DNA from: Chrysomallon squamiferum
Lineage: Eukaryota; Mollusca; Gastropoda; Neomphalida; Peltospiridae
DNA: 64,000 bases
Direction: 5' to 3'
Assembly (NCBI GenBank): GCA_012295275.1
Contig: CM022665.1
Location: 25,789,446 to 25,853,445 of the forward strand
Shown here: positions 50,501 through 62,400 of the stretch, piece by piece
Numbering within the stretch: the first letter of the stretch is position 1
Layout of the letters: each line of letters begins with the position of its first letter
The notes under the pieces: model-generated
Database searches by the model: none
What the model saw: only the letters and a program-made list of their open reading frames with translations
What the model was told of the DNA's origin: nothing
Position numbers and translations under genes: made by a program

Positions 50501-53500
50501 AGTTTTAAAACAGTGCACTGAAATCAAAATGACAGTCCTTTTACATCAATTCTATATCTGTAATAATTAATGAAAAACAATTTAAAATTTTTTAAAAAAA
50601 ATATGAAAAAAAAAAAATAACCTTCATTATATGTTATTTTGGTTTCTAACAGATCCACAGCTGTGTAAATTACAAGGTATATATCATAATAAAATAATTT
50701 TTAAAAAGTCTGAAATTTGCCTACCATTCCACACTGCTCCAAACTGGTGTGCAGAAGAAAGCATTTCCAGAGGCAAGTTCACTGGGCTAGGAATGATCAT
50801 GTTTAAAATCCTGCTACCAAATACCAGATCCACTCATCTGCAGATTTACCCCAGATATATCACAGAATATTGTTTCAGCCGTTGCTTGGGAACCCCCTAG
50901 CTGTTCATCAGGGGACACAAACAGACTTTTGGTTGCTAATGTGATCTGTGTTTTACAGATCTTCAACACTACCTGCCATGTGGTCATTCAAACATGTTAC
51001 AGGGAGCACAGAGTATTACATAATATGTACACAAAACATCTGATTGGTGTGCTAAGCTGTGCTTAATGATATCAACTAATTAGCACTGTAACTGAAACTG
51101 CAAAACAATGAGTCTAAATTATCAGTGTTTATTAACTACACATGGAGACAGACACTTAAGATTTAAACTTTCATCATCATTAAGATTAATCTTAACAATC
51201 TGCTTCAACTCTTACATAATCATTTTATTTACTTTTTTTGGTGGACATTGTTTCACCTCACTCAATGAAGATTTTCTTGTGTTGTAAACAGGTATAACAT
51301 TTTAAACTTTTTCATTAATAATACTAAATGAAATATTTTGGGGGAAAAGGACTCTTTTTTAACATTATAAATATTAGTGGAATAAATGTTAAAATGTAAG
51401 TGACAGGCAAACACTCTTACGCCAGATATGGATCTCTTAATTTCACAAATGTTCTATTTGTTATAATTTTGTGATGAAAATAATTTCCATAACTTTTATC
51501 ATTTTACATTTCATAAATATGTCGTTACATTTTGAAACAAAACATTTATGCTTATTATGTATTGTAGCATTAAAATTAATGCTTAAAACAAATATTCTAT
51601 TTCCATTTAGAAAAAAACCCTCTTCAATATCAAAAAGAAATAATTAATTCATATTTCTTACTGTGCACCAATATTCACAGAAACAAATCATTAAAATTTA
51701 CTCAAGTCACTGTGATAACCCTGGAAGTAAGCCAAAACTGTACCTAGAGCATCCTCCCACTACTAGAGGCAAGGAAAATGTAGATCAATACCCTTAGAAA
51801 AATTTTCTTTGCTAAAAATAGAGCCAAGACATTTCTAAATATACCAGACAGTACACAGGGCAAGATGTGGGGTTCCTCGTTCCAGCCGTCTTGATAAAGC
51901 AAGCCATTTTACTAATAAGGAAACCATGAAAAGACTATGGATCAAATGTTAATATTTTTCTCTGTTATCACAGTATTTTGACAGGATATGAGTGTACTGC
52001 ATATTTGAGAATGTGGTGGTTTGAGGATAAAAAGAAATAAAATAAAATAAAAATAATGAAATACGTCCCATATATTAAATATCTTCACTGATGTAATATA
52101 ATGATATGGTTGGTTACAGATAAAAACAGTGAAAATGCAGGGTCTCAGATATGTATGTGCTTATAGTTATCTATTGGATTATATTATGCGGGGTACAAGG
52201 GTTCGATAAATTATTTAGCAACTGACAGGTGGAAATATAAACAAATGCAGAAATAGTTTTTAATACAACATGCATATACTATTCCAGTTTAAAATTTTAT
52301 GCATGCATTTTATTTTCATTTATATACTATTTGCAATAATGTGTGTGTGTGTGTGTGTGTGTGCATGTTTGTGTGCATGCACGCACAAAATTGAATACTG
52401 TACATATACAAGAATAAACAGAATTTATAATGACACCACAAACTGTTCACTTGGATTTAAAAGGCTCACGTGGAAAACATTTTTTAATGAATTGTTTCAA
52501 CATTTTAAAAACTTGCAGAATAAATTACTGTATTTAATATGTCACATTCCTAATGAAAACAGAGTGGGGGAATAGCTTGCAATTGATGATGATATTAACT
52601 AATTTGTATTCTTATTTATAATATTTTTAAGACAAGTTAAAATCAATGACAAGATTTAACATAAATATCAATATCATTTAGCAAAAACTTTAATCACATT
52701 ACAAGCTACTCTCATAAAATATGGATAATTATTTCAAAATGTACATGTCCCTAAACAAGATAAATTACATGACAATTTGAAATTAATTTAAATGTAATAA
52801 TTTCTGTAATACTTGATAAATGCAGTCTCTTACAAAACATGATCATTCATACTATGCTGTTGGTATATTTTAATAGATGAAACCTCTTCAGAATATATGC
52901 AGATTAATTCGCATTATGAATGAAACTAAAGATTAAATAAACTGTTAATGTCAGAACAAAATGGCACCCAAAATCAATAAAATGTGTGCAACATGATTTT
53001 AAATGAATGACCAAAGTGGAAAAAGAATGCTAATTTTTTGGCCTAACTCCAAACCACAGTAAACTTAAGCAGGTTTATCAAGATACATAGTATACCCACA
53101 CACAATATTATATGTACCTACACCTACACACAACCTAGTCAAAAGATACCCATTAAAATCAATTCCCACATTTTTTAACCAGCTCTTGGGTGGTAACCTA
53201 GTGATCATGTGAAATATGTAATATATCCATGAATACTTGTAAAAACATTTACAGAATTTTCTTTACCATATGTTACTGAACAGTTCATTCTGAACACCAT
53301 GTTAATGTCAAATTATGTATTGACCTTGCCTACATTTATGTTCCTCTATTTGTGTGTGTACTTATTACAATGTATATATCTGTGCCTATGTACTCTATGC
53401 ATATGCATGTACATACAAACTGGGTGCAAGTGTATATACATTCATTTAATACTGTAGTTACTGAATAGTCCACTAGAATTCTTTTTTAATGGAAAAAATG

Positions 53501-56273
53501 CAATGTTTACAATAATAATACATTCTGTGTAACAATTACATACTTCAGAATAATTAAACAAAATGGTAGAAAAAAATCATAATCAACATACTGTATGTTA
53601 ATATATATTAACTGCCATACTTTATACAAAGTGAACAGTAATAATATGCAATGAATTATGCATGGGATTTTGCATTTTGCATTTGTATGAAACTAAAGCC
53701 AAGAATGCCTAGCTAAAGAAATTCATGACAGCAGTGCCATTTACAGAGTTATTTGTGTTGTCTATTCTCAGATTAACACCGTTCATTTTATTGTAATGTG
53801 CAGATCTAATAACCAAACCCTCTACTTCAAGCAAAAGTAATCTATAATTCTATTCAGCATGTAACCTCAACAACTGGACAATTACACCCTCTGTAATTAG
53901 TAAACTATGCTTTAATGCAAGTTTGCAGTATCCTTATAAAGGTTGTACAGTCAAAACGCATGTGTGCATATGATTGTGCAATAATTTTATATATATATAG
54001 ATATAGATATAGCTAGTTTTTAAAGTATTCAGTAATACTTTCTGAAATATTAAAATAATGAAATCCCTAGTAATCTTTTTGTACCATAAAATTTAACAAA
54101 AAAGAATTAACCATGGTAACATCTTAATGAAATTAAATGTGCAGCATCCTCTTTTATAGCATTTTAGTGTCATACATTCAATTGTAATTTTCATTTTCAA
54201 GCCAAAGATTTTTATTGTACATTTCCATCGTAAGTGTTTTCACTATTGGTGGCTTAGTAATTAAATTCAGTTCATATTTTGAATCTTAGTTACTTGTAAA
54301 CGAAAAGTTTTTTTAATTTCAGATTTCCAAATATATTTAAAGGTATGAAATCTGAAATGTTCAAGTTTGGTATGTTTTGTCAAAATTTTAAATTTTGTAC
54401 ATTATTTTTCATATATGATATTTCATAGTTACATTTCAAATGAAATATTTCACTCAAATTATTTTCATGAGTGCAGTGTAATATCTTTGAATGTTCACAT
54501 TACGTCTATTTTTGTATTTGTGACAGTTCAGGTTCTCTACTGCATGACTAATCCTTTGTGAAGTATATATCTAAACCACCACCACCAAGTATATAGGATT
54601 ACATCCTATTCAATGTTGCCCATACTGACAGTCTAAATAGTCCTAAAATGTAAATTCATATATTCAGTATCTTTTAAGAACCTGAAATACATGTTTAAAC
54701 ACACACAAAAAAAATAAAAAAATAATAATAATTCTTTAAATTATAAAATTGATATAAACAATTCATTTTTGAGGATTAAATATGAAAAGTATGTACAACT
54801 GTAAAAAAAAAAATTATACTATTCTGTAGATTAAGAATAAAATACAGCATAACAAATATAAAAAGGTAACTAAGAATTAGTGTCAGTTAAGTAAATAAAT
54901 AAAAAGTAAATTAATGTCATGTGATGAGAAGACCATATTTCAAACAGCACAGCAGTATGGTCTGTGTGTATTACACGATATCAAGAATGTGCTACTTTTA
55001 AAAACAAATTACCACATATTGATTCTTTAGAAACGGATACATTGTAATGCTTGAATTTTGTTTATTTCCATCTCCAAATGAAGTTAAAAATTGCATCATA
55101 TAACTGCAATACACCTGTAAAATGTTGCACAGCTGTGCGATCTGTTTGCATAGTTTTCTCTTCTAGGCGAACTATTTTTGGCTATCCAAGAACTGAATTA
55201 TGGCAGCCAAGCAATGTGTGATACCAAGTTGGGTAAAGAATGGCCATGGATACCGATATGTCCCTGGTAAAAATATGGACTTGTATCTACAATTTGACAC
55301 GTGGTCAAGTTATGGAAATTCGCTGAAATCAACAAATGTATTGCACGAAGTGGGTGGAGCACCGGTGCATGTCCACGCAATACACAGGCAAACAGCCGTA
55401 CACGTTTCCAAACGCCCTTACAAAACCGAACAAGAAAATTTAAAATACACAAAACAAACAATACCTCTCCAAATAGGAATAAATGATGGGTCGGGACTGT
55501 CTACCATGTTTCTCCGAATGGTACTGTGGCAAATATTTAGGTCGACCAACGTCATAATTTCGGAGCTGTTAACTATTCGTCCTTCACTCGCAAGTGCTGG
55601 CAACTGACTGAGCATATGACCGTCGAGTTCTCCTTCAACCCCGACCAGATCTACCCATACATGGGTCAAAGAACAGTCTAATGTGCTAACGTGAATTGGG
55701 GTACATAGCATATATGTACTGCGAATAAACGGCTAGCGAAATAGAAATGAGAATTTTGACACATGTATGAACATACATGCCCGTACACGAAACGCAAGGA
55801 CAGTCGATGACCGCTGTGGAAAAAAGTTAAATTAAGTGCGTAGAACTAATTATTATTTAATCATTAAAAGCAAGGCGATTACAAAAATGGCTTAGAAAAA
55901 TGCATTAACAAATACTTTACATTTCTTTCCATGATTGTGCGGGGAATTCCACAAAAAACACATCGAACAAAATTTCGTCGACTCGATTTCTGCCGCCATA
56001 TTGGCTGAAATGAGTCGCTGGTTCGTTCCAATAAATGATCTTTTTTACAAAAATTATATAAGCTTCATTCTAACCTCCACCCTGGTTAGATCGCTTGGTG
56101 ACCCCGTTATCTGTTTCTCCATCCAAGGGCCTTTTTCTCGAGTCCAAGGTGTCCATTTCCGACCCGTTCATCCCGTCGTAGTTCACTGCCATTATGGAGT
56201 TGGGCCTGTTCTCGTGGGGTAACGTACCACACGGCGCATGACTCACGAGACTTGTCGAGGCGCATCCTAGCAT
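28013..56273 (-). CDS. NOVA: NOVA/Pasilla-type KH-domain splicing regulator, 5 coding exons
   Basis: Nuclear RNA-binding protein that recognises YCAY clusters and controls alternative splicing. Exons: 56075-56273, 32218-32358, 30736-30881, 30191-30356 and 28013-29169, all GT/AG with matching phases, giving about 602 aa (575 from the internal ATG at 56192). The N-terminal SRKRPLDGE...TKRSN matches the basic segment of human NOVA1 and NOVA2. KH1 begins near residue 67 with GKGG at 86-89, KH2 near 163 with GKAG at 177-180, and KH3 spans about 522-590 with GPGG at 534-537. Between KH2 and KH3 lies the conserved [17 protein letters not shown] block, then a Gly/Asn/Ser-rich low-complexity spacer. 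The KH3 loop has Pro where NOVA usually has Lys. Assignment to the NOVA family is secure from KH1-KH3 order and the PGTxER and PGTRNR motifs. Confidence 0.95.
29170..30190 (-). other. NOVA intron 4
   Basis: AT-rich intron with no recognisable feature beyond splice sites. Confidence 0.7.
30191..30356 (-). CDS. NOVA: NOVA exon 4 (KH2)
   Basis: Encodes [31 protein letters not shown] and [11 protein letters not shown], the KH2 core. The acceptor is TTGCAG and the donor ACAG|GTATCA. The KH1-KH2 linker is shorter than in vertebrate NOVA1, with no alternative linker exon seen. Confidence 0.96.
30357..30735 (-). other. NOVA intron 3
   Basis: Short AT-rich intron; nothing else seen. Confidence 0.7.
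30736..30881 (-). CDS. NOVA: NOVA exon 3 (KH1, second half)
   Basis: Encodes [20 protein letters not shown] and the helix MEKIREKP, completing KH1, plus a short linker ending FERHRQ. Acceptor TTTCAG, donor CAG|GTATGT. Confidence 0.96.
30882..32217 (-). other. NOVA intron 2 (splits KH1)
   Basis: AT-rich intron interrupting KH1 after FYPG. Contains CAA and poly-A runs near 30950-31085 and no gene that I recognise. Confidence 0.65.
32218..32358 (-). CDS. NOVA: NOVA exon 2 (KH1, first half)
   Basis: Encodes [20 protein letters not shown] and then SKANDFYPG. The canonical GxxG loop is intact. Acceptor TTTCAG, donor CCAG|GTAATT. Confidence 0.97.
33938..33965. repeat. (TACA)n short array
   Basis: About seven imperfect TACA units. 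Confidence 0.85.
35538..35594. repeat. Poly-A followed by (AAT)n
   Basis: About 22 A residues leading directly into about 12 AAT units. This structure is often seeded by the A-tail of a retroposed element, but no body is recognisable 5' of it. Confidence 0.9.
40150..40265 (-). repeat. Possible tRNA-derived SINE copy in NOVA intron 1
   Basis: The minus strand reads GTGAGATAAAGTGGATCACA then GGATCAGTCC and CAGTGCACC. It shares CACAGGATCARTCC with the copy near 19390 and TGAGATAAA...AGTCC...CAGTG with the copy near 44540. Confidence 0.4.
42708..42773. repeat. 66-bp dispersed duplicate, copy 1
   Basis: ATGTCCATAAGGCTTTAAAA through TGGAGGTAA, repeated 597 bp further on with three mismatches. Confidence 0.95.
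43305..43370. repeat. 66-bp dispersed duplicate, copy 2
   Basis: Second copy of the 42708-42773 segment in the same orientation. Similarity stops abruptly at both ends, and the copy is preceded by a (TA)n run at about 43261-43275. Confidence 0.95.
44495..44595 (-). repeat. Possible tRNA-derived SINE copy in NOVA intron 1
   Basis: On the minus strand a box-A-like GGTGCACTGTA (44570-44580) precedes ATTCAAGTC (44535-44543), one mismatch from box B GWTCRANNC, with tRNA-like spacing. The intervening TGAGATAAA matches the copy near 40200. Confidence 0.4.
46608..46619. repeat. G12 homopolymer
   Basis: Twelve consecutive G residues in otherwise AT-rich DNA. Confidence 0.95.
47771..47792. repeat. 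T22 homopolymer
   Basis: Twenty-two consecutive T residues followed by CTCAG. Confidence 0.95.
52339..52363. repeat. (TG)n microsatellite
   Basis: About 12 TG units. Confidence 0.93.
55198..55711. other. GC-richer patch open on both strands, function unknown
   Basis: Less AT-rich and containing more CpG than its surroundings. It carries a 135-codon plus-strand frame (55200-55607, [11 protein letters not shown]...) and minus-strand frames of 87 and 97 codons. None resembles a family I know. Its position 370-870 bp inside NOVA intron 1 would suit an alternative first exon, a CpG-containing promoter segment or a decayed insertion; I cannot choose between these. Confidence 0.3.
56075..56273 (-). 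CDS. NOVA: NOVA exon 1 (N-terminus)
   Basis: Encodes [20 protein letters not shown], the conserved basic leader of NOVA proteins, and ends GGAG|GTTAGA in phase 1, which joins exactly to the KH1 exon. Two in-frame starts: ATG at 56273 (MLGCASTS) and ATG at 56192 (MAVNYDG). The second has the better context (ATAATGG) and gives a leader length closer to vertebrate NOVA, so it may be the true start. Confidence 0.85.
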
Positions 56274-56394
56274 AATTGTGGATTTTTTATTTTATTTTAC
56301 TGTACGACGTTGCTTAAAAAGCTTATATTTTATCCTCAGATATACCCTCAAGTCATTAACCATAAACCACAACGATTATTAGGGGTCTGAAAGA

Positions 56395-56440
56395 GGCGTG
56401 GCACTTGTACCACTGCGTAGCTCGAAAGGGGTGCCACGCC
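56395..56440. repeat. GC-rich inverted repeat upstream of NOVA
   Basis: GGCGTGGCAC (56395-56404) is perfectly complementary to GTGCCACGCC (56431-56440), with a 26-nt spacer. It lies about 120 bp upstream of the outer NOVA start codon, so it could be in the 5' UTR or core promoter. Confidence 0.7.
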
Positions 56441-56918
56441 CCCCTCAGCATCCCCATCTTGTTTTCAGTGTAACGTTTAATGGGTTTTTTTGTTTATTTT
56501 ACATATATATTCTTCATCATGCTTCATACTAGCTATTTAGTCTTGGAAATTAACATGCACCATTTACAAATAATGTATAATATATAATTCGGGGGAAACA
56601 GATTTTAAAAAGGACAATAATAATACTACTGTACGTGTACCCATTCTTTCTAGTCCCTCTTTACTAGATGTATGCAGGATGGTATTTTACGTCATAAAAC
56701 TGAAGTTTCTTAATTAAGTTTTTTCTCTGATGTTAGGAAAAATAAAATGTTAGCTTCATTTTCTCCTTATTTATTTAGATGTATTTATTTAAAATAAATA
56801 AATAAATAAATAATAAATATTATAATCCATCTTGAAATGATCACTTTAAGATATGACATCAGTACAACCATATATTGTTAGTTATTATTCTTGTTATTAT
56901 TATTGTCATAACACCCAC

Positions 56919-56950
<32 letters not shown>
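56919..56950. repeat. (AAT)n microsatellite
   Basis: About ten AAT units running into AAAT units. Confidence 0.93.
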
Positions 56951-56957
<7 letters not shown>

Positions 56958-58098
56958 AATAAATAAGAAGGAAAACTATTGTAAAGAATACAACGTAAAG
57001 GCATTGTGTGCACTAAAATAATTAATAGAAGAAGGTGGAAACAGTGAACTGCAAAGCAAATATAGACATGCATACTTGTATGTAGATAATAAGTCTGTGT
57101 GACCTTCTGCATTTCAGTCCAGATGTTTATACCGTGGCTCCTGATTCGTAAAGTGTCTTGATTTTAAAACATAATCATTCATTGACCATACCAGTAACAT
57201 ATATAAGAAAGAACAAAGAAAGGAAGAAAAAAAAACTTATGTTTTCGTTCCTATGGATTTTGTTGTTAATCGCTGAATCAGCAGTCTTCTCGTTAAAAGC
57301 ACTTCTTGACATGTGGGGACGTGGAAGTGTTCTATAAAATCAATACATTCCTTTCGTTATCCTGTTTAGCGTTTCGTGCATGTCGCTATGGATTATTTTC
57401 ACAGAGAATTATATATATGCGTATATATAATTATTATTACTAATATTATTATTTTTTTAATGAATTCACGAAACAAAATGTAATCTTTAGAATAAACATA
57501 CAATTCATTTAAAAAATAATAATTAAAAATTAAATTCGCAAAATCCTCGTTCGTTTTTAAATAAAATATTTAATGTCGATCGCTGATGACCTGATAAGAT
57601 TAACTTAAACAGTAATGGTTACGCCCAGATAAACGCGACCAAACAAAAGAAGTATTTCATGCTTATGAAGCTAGCCTCATATTAAAAAAATAAAAATAAT
57701 AATAATTTAAAAAGAAGTAAAATAAACAGTAAATAAAGCCGATAACTGTTAATCTTTTGTTGTTTAATTGCCTAATTTGACAAGCCTAGTTAGCAATTGA
57801 TTACGCCGGCAGTTTGACAGGTCACAAGAGAAGGTCAGCAAGGGCATCATACATATTCAACAGTGACAGGTTAGATTAATGAATAAACATTAATTATGGA
57901 TCAGTTCTGCTCAGCTCGGATTTAAGAGGGTATTTAATAATTTCACCATTGCAATGAAGTATTGTTATGGCATCGACGATGTTTACATACGTTGTAGCAG
58001 TTATAATAACTGTTTTTGTTGTGTGTTTTTTTCTTCTTTTTTTCCCTACATACTAATAATTATTTTTGGGAAAAAAAAATGAATGAAAAATGACAACG

Positions 58099-58100
<2 letters not shown>

Positions 58101-58129
<29 letters not shown>
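58101..58129. repeat. (AC)n microsatellite
   Basis: About 14 AC units. Confidence 0.95.
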
Positions 58130-58131
<2 letters not shown>

Positions 58132-58274
58132 AACACCACTTTTATAAAAGAACAATTTTTTTAAGTTTCATATATATTCGGTTGTTTATATGCCTGCTAA
58201 TCAATAATAAATTGTTTCGGCTTTGTGAAAGGAAAAAAGGTGGGGAAATTAATTAATTAATTAAATAATTAATA

Positions 58275-58315
<41 letters not shown>
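58275..58315. repeat. (AAT)n microsatellite
   Basis: About 13 AAT units preceded by TTAA repeats. Confidence 0.95.
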
Positions 58316-58317
<2 letters not shown>

Positions 58318-58784
58318 CCACTTCATTGTGGTACAACAATGTAGACTGTAACTCCAGTCCCATCAAAAGACGAATATATGTAGGTGACCGTTCACAAAAT
58401 TATTATTATAATTTTTTTTTTTACCCGTAGTGATCGGGGAAATAAATCCTCCGTTAAAACTCTATTGTTGCGTTAATCCATTTCGTCTTTTAAAAATTTA
58501 ATTCGCAGAGACATTTTGTGCTAAGTTGTTGCGTGAGAATTTTGGGCCAACAACCCTAGTGAATCTTTATGAAGAAAAAACATGTATTACAGTGTTAAAA
58601 ATAAGTATTTTTAAAGACAACGTCATGTCTGAGATAGTATAACAATGTTATGCGATGTCTAGTCGTTAAGATAGTGAAAAAGTAAAACAATTTGGCATGT
58701 GCCTATTCGCATGGGGCTCCCATGGGGAAGCAATTTTCCGTAGCAACAATAATAACAGTTTAACTACAAACAAATAAAATAAAA

Positions 58785-58802
58785 TAGATAGATAGATAAA
58801 TG

Positions 58803-58843
<41 letters not shown>
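58785..58843. repeat. (GATA)n microsatellite
   Basis: About 14 GATA units with one AATGGATA interruption. Confidence 0.95.
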
Positions 58844-59224
58844 CACCAAGATAATTAGACCTGATCGATAAATGTTATTTGGTCCTTTTTATGTTTATTT
58901 AAATTCTTTCCACATTATTTATTTATTAGTTTATACACACATACAAAATAATTATGAAACAAATATTTGTTCCTAGATTATCAGATTCACGTACATTCCT
59001 GATGGGTAAAAGAAATCAGCAAATGTATATTAATTCAAAACTTAATTATTCATTCAAATGATATAATAATTTGATAAAAATTAAAGTTTTATTTTATCTC
59101 GAATCTTCCGGCTATAACACAAGGGGAAAATTATTCTTACAAATAACTGTAAAACTATTCGTCATTTGAGACCATTTACGATAACATTTTTTTGTTTTTA
59201 ATTATCTCCCTTTATAAATTTTTA

Positions 59225-59248
59225 ACTTCCGTTAAAGTATTTCCGGCG
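59225..59248 (+). promoter_or_regulatory. Candidate ETS-type promoter sites of the dehydrogenase-like gene
   Basis: ACTTCCGTT and ATTTCCGGC lie about 140-160 bp upstream of the start codon, and both contain the TTCC core of ETS-factor sites. Inference from motif only. Confidence 0.25.
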
Positions 59249-59385
59249 TGGGTATATATTTTGATATAGCAATAAAACAATGCTGAAATTGATACGTCAT
59301 AATTGTTTTTCTGTCATTGATTAAAGAATAAGAAAAAACAGATGATTTTGAAATAATATATACTATTGTTTATTTGAAACTCGCA

Positions 59386-59434
59386 ATGAAAATTGCTGTA
59401 ATAGGATGCGGTCTTATGGGTGTAAGAATAGCAG
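59386..59434 (+). CDS. Dehydrogenase-like exon 1 (GxGxxG)
   Basis: 16 codons plus one base, starting MKIAVIGCGLMGVRIA. The start leaves no room for a mitochondrial leader, as in cytosolic lambda-crystallin-type proteins. The donor is GCAG|GTAATT. Confidence 0.9.
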
Positions 59435-62400
59435 GTAATTTCAATGTTATAATTTTTAGGTTTTTGTAAATTATAATTTATACGACTAATACTAGTAATA
59501 GGAATACCATCATTATTATAATATTTGTACACAGTACAGCGTAACATTACAATTAACTGATGAATTAATTTTCAAAAAAAAATTATAAAACAATATTATG
59601 TAATTACTGAATTAAATCACTTTTATTCTTAGTATCACAGTATTAATTATTATATTATAGATATTCATTAAAAGTATAATCATAATAATTTAAATAGTGG
59701 ATTATGGTTTTTTGTGTCAAAATAACAATTTTTTGTTGTGCCATTTGTATCTGATTTCACAAATTATAATCTGCTTCTATAGATGACTATGATTTGACTG
59801 GTCATAATATTTGGTAAACAGAAACACCGTATTTATTGTGAATTCATTCTTGATTTTTTTTATTTCAGGTGAACTTGCATATCATGGACATAGAGTTAAA
59901 ATATATGACAACAATGGTAATGCACTTGATAAAGTATTTGAAAGGTTGCAAGATGATAAAAGACTGTTACATGAAGAACATTTGATTCCACAAGAAAAAT
60001 TCATAGTAAGTTAAGGATATTTAAATTAAAGGGAGTGAAAATGTTATTTTTTTTAATTAAATACATACAGTGTTACAAACTTTCTGCTAATTACATAATT
60101 TCAAAGTACAGATATATATATCAAAGAATATTTTCAGGCCAGGATAATAAATCGCAAACAGTTGTCTGTTGTGCAGTACAATTATTAAAAATAAAAACTG
60201 TCACCACATCTGATCAACTAACTTATTATTTATCTCATTCTGCTGGTTGATACTGTTCACATATCTAGATTACTTGAAATTATTTATTGCTCACACAGGT
60301 TTTTCACATTGCAAGAGTATGGGACAGTGGCCAAATTTTCGGAAGCTAATTTAAAAGATAAACTTTGTATTTCAGTTATATTTTATGACAAAATCGGTTA
60401 CATTCTTTTTTGATATGCTTACTGTTATTATGAACAACACATACATACTTTTAAGGATGTATTAGGGTTTCATACAAGATATGTATAAATAAAAAAAATG
60501 TGTTTCAGTAAAATAATAATTTTGTCTTGATTTCAGGGCCAGGTATTTTGTATGAGTCGTTTGGAAGAAACTGTCCGTGATGTTGATTTCATATTTGAGG
60601 TCATTATTGAAAACCTTGATGCCAAGAAAGACATTTTTGAAAGTAAGTAAAATGTCTGGTAAATTGTTTTTTTCGGGGAGGATTGTTGTTTATGTTTGTT
60701 TGTTTGCTTGTTGTTGTTGTTTTTTTGGGGGTTTTTTATCAGATTTTTATAACCAAGTTTCTACCCATTTATTAATTTACACAGTAGTAAATGACAACAA
60801 ACCTGTTGCATTAAATATGGCTTGAGTGTAAAATTACTATATTCTTTATACTCTTACATTTAAATTCAACTCTGAATTTTGTTTTTGTTTTATTTTTATC
60901 AGAAATGTACATATGGAAAAGATGTTACAGTTTTATTGTGTGACACTATCCTGCATTATAAAAATGTAATATTTGTATTTAGCTCATTGCAAAATTGGTA
61001 TTTGTTTTATTCTATTATTACTGTTTTTTCTAGGAGTTTCACACTTATGTAAGCCTGATGCAGTTATTGCTTCCGGTACAATGGGCCTTAGTATTGATGA
61101 AATCACAGAAAGAACTGTTGGCAAGGAGGTAGAATCATAGACGTCTCTGTTCTTTTTTAAAAGACTCATTTTATTTGCATTATTTCAACCATTTAATTTT
61201 GTTATTTTAACTTCATTATTTTGTTTTAATGAAATGCCTGTTTTGACAGAATAAAATTATTTTATTTAAGTGGAACAGATTTAGGCAACAACTACAAATT
61301 AGTCTGTTATTCTCTGAGAAGTATTATTACATTAATAAACCAACAATTTTGACTAAATAAAAGTGATTAACTAATGAATGAAAGTGTAATGGCAAATATA
61401 AAAGTATCTGTCCAGATGAAGGAAATAAACAAATTAATGGAGCTGCTTACTGCTTGACCAGTCTCTGTGCATTAAATTAGAATAATTAACTCTTATAGTG
61501 CCAAGGTTTTGTTTTTGATAAAAGTGCATTTTTGTACCTAGTCTGTTTAAATTTGACTGCTTTAAAATGTTCTGGCTTGTGAAAAATTGAATGAATAAAG
61601 TTATAACTATGTATAATATTAGTGTGAAGTCCTTCAGTCACCTGCAGAGTCATGAGATTTAAAGAAATACCCACTGCTGTAAACAGTGTTAATAACCATT
61701 TTCTGATTTGATTAGCCAGTTTCTTTTAATTATTATGTATTGACTAATATAATGAGCCAGGTCTCTAAACTATTTATTTTAAATCATCTCTCAACAGTCA
61801 TCACCTTCTTGTTAATAGTTGATCTTAATTTTACTTTAATCTTTAATCAAAATAATTTCTTTCTTGGATATTTGTAACTTAAGACATTTTTTCTGATGCA
61901 GTAGTGCTGTGTCATAGAGGAGAGAAAATACAAGGCTTGATGGGTTCACAGTTTATTCCCAAGGATCAAATTTCTGTTTATCAGATGAAGTATTAACCGA
62001 AGTGAAAAAAAACAACAACAAAGCAAAACAAAAACAACCTTTTAAAGACAATAGACAGATATCACAGGTTCATCTGGGTGAAAGACAATATATACACTTA
62101 TAGATAATTCATTCATAATTAATATCTATCAGATATCTAAATGTTATTTATGGTATTTATGTGACACACATACTGTTCAGCTGTGCTTAACAGGGCCACT
62201 TTAAATGGACAAGCAGCATACAAAATATGCAAATTATATTACTAATAATGCACAATAAAATATACACACATTATAATAGCCATATTACACATCTTTGCTG
62301 TGGGCAGAATGATAAATGGCTGTAAATCTTTGGATTGTCAGATATTCCTAGAAACAAATAAAATGTAAAATAAGTTATCATTTAAAAGTTATCATTTAAC

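Larger units (their letters stand above)
32359..56074 (-). other. NOVA intron 1, about 23.7 kb
   Basis: No conserved coding exon is recognisable in this long AT-rich intron. It holds two probable SINE copies (about 40150-40265 and 44495-44595), a 66-bp duplicated segment (42708-42773 and 43305-43370), an A22-(AAT)n array near 35538-35594 and a 12-G run at 46608-46619. It also has a 22-T run at 47771-47792, a TG array at 52339-52363 and a GC-richer patch open on both strands at 55198-55711. All short frames between are unrecognised and probably chance. Confidence 0.6.
56274..59385. other. Intergenic region between divergent NOVA and dehydrogenase-like genes
   Basis: Contains the NOVA 5' flank on the left and the dehydrogenase-like promoter on the right. 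It includes a GC-rich 10-bp inverted repeat at 56395-56440 and microsatellites at 56919-56950 (AAT), 58101-58129 (AC), 58275-58315 (AAT) and 58785-58843 (GATA). No coding frame is recognised. Confidence 0.6.
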
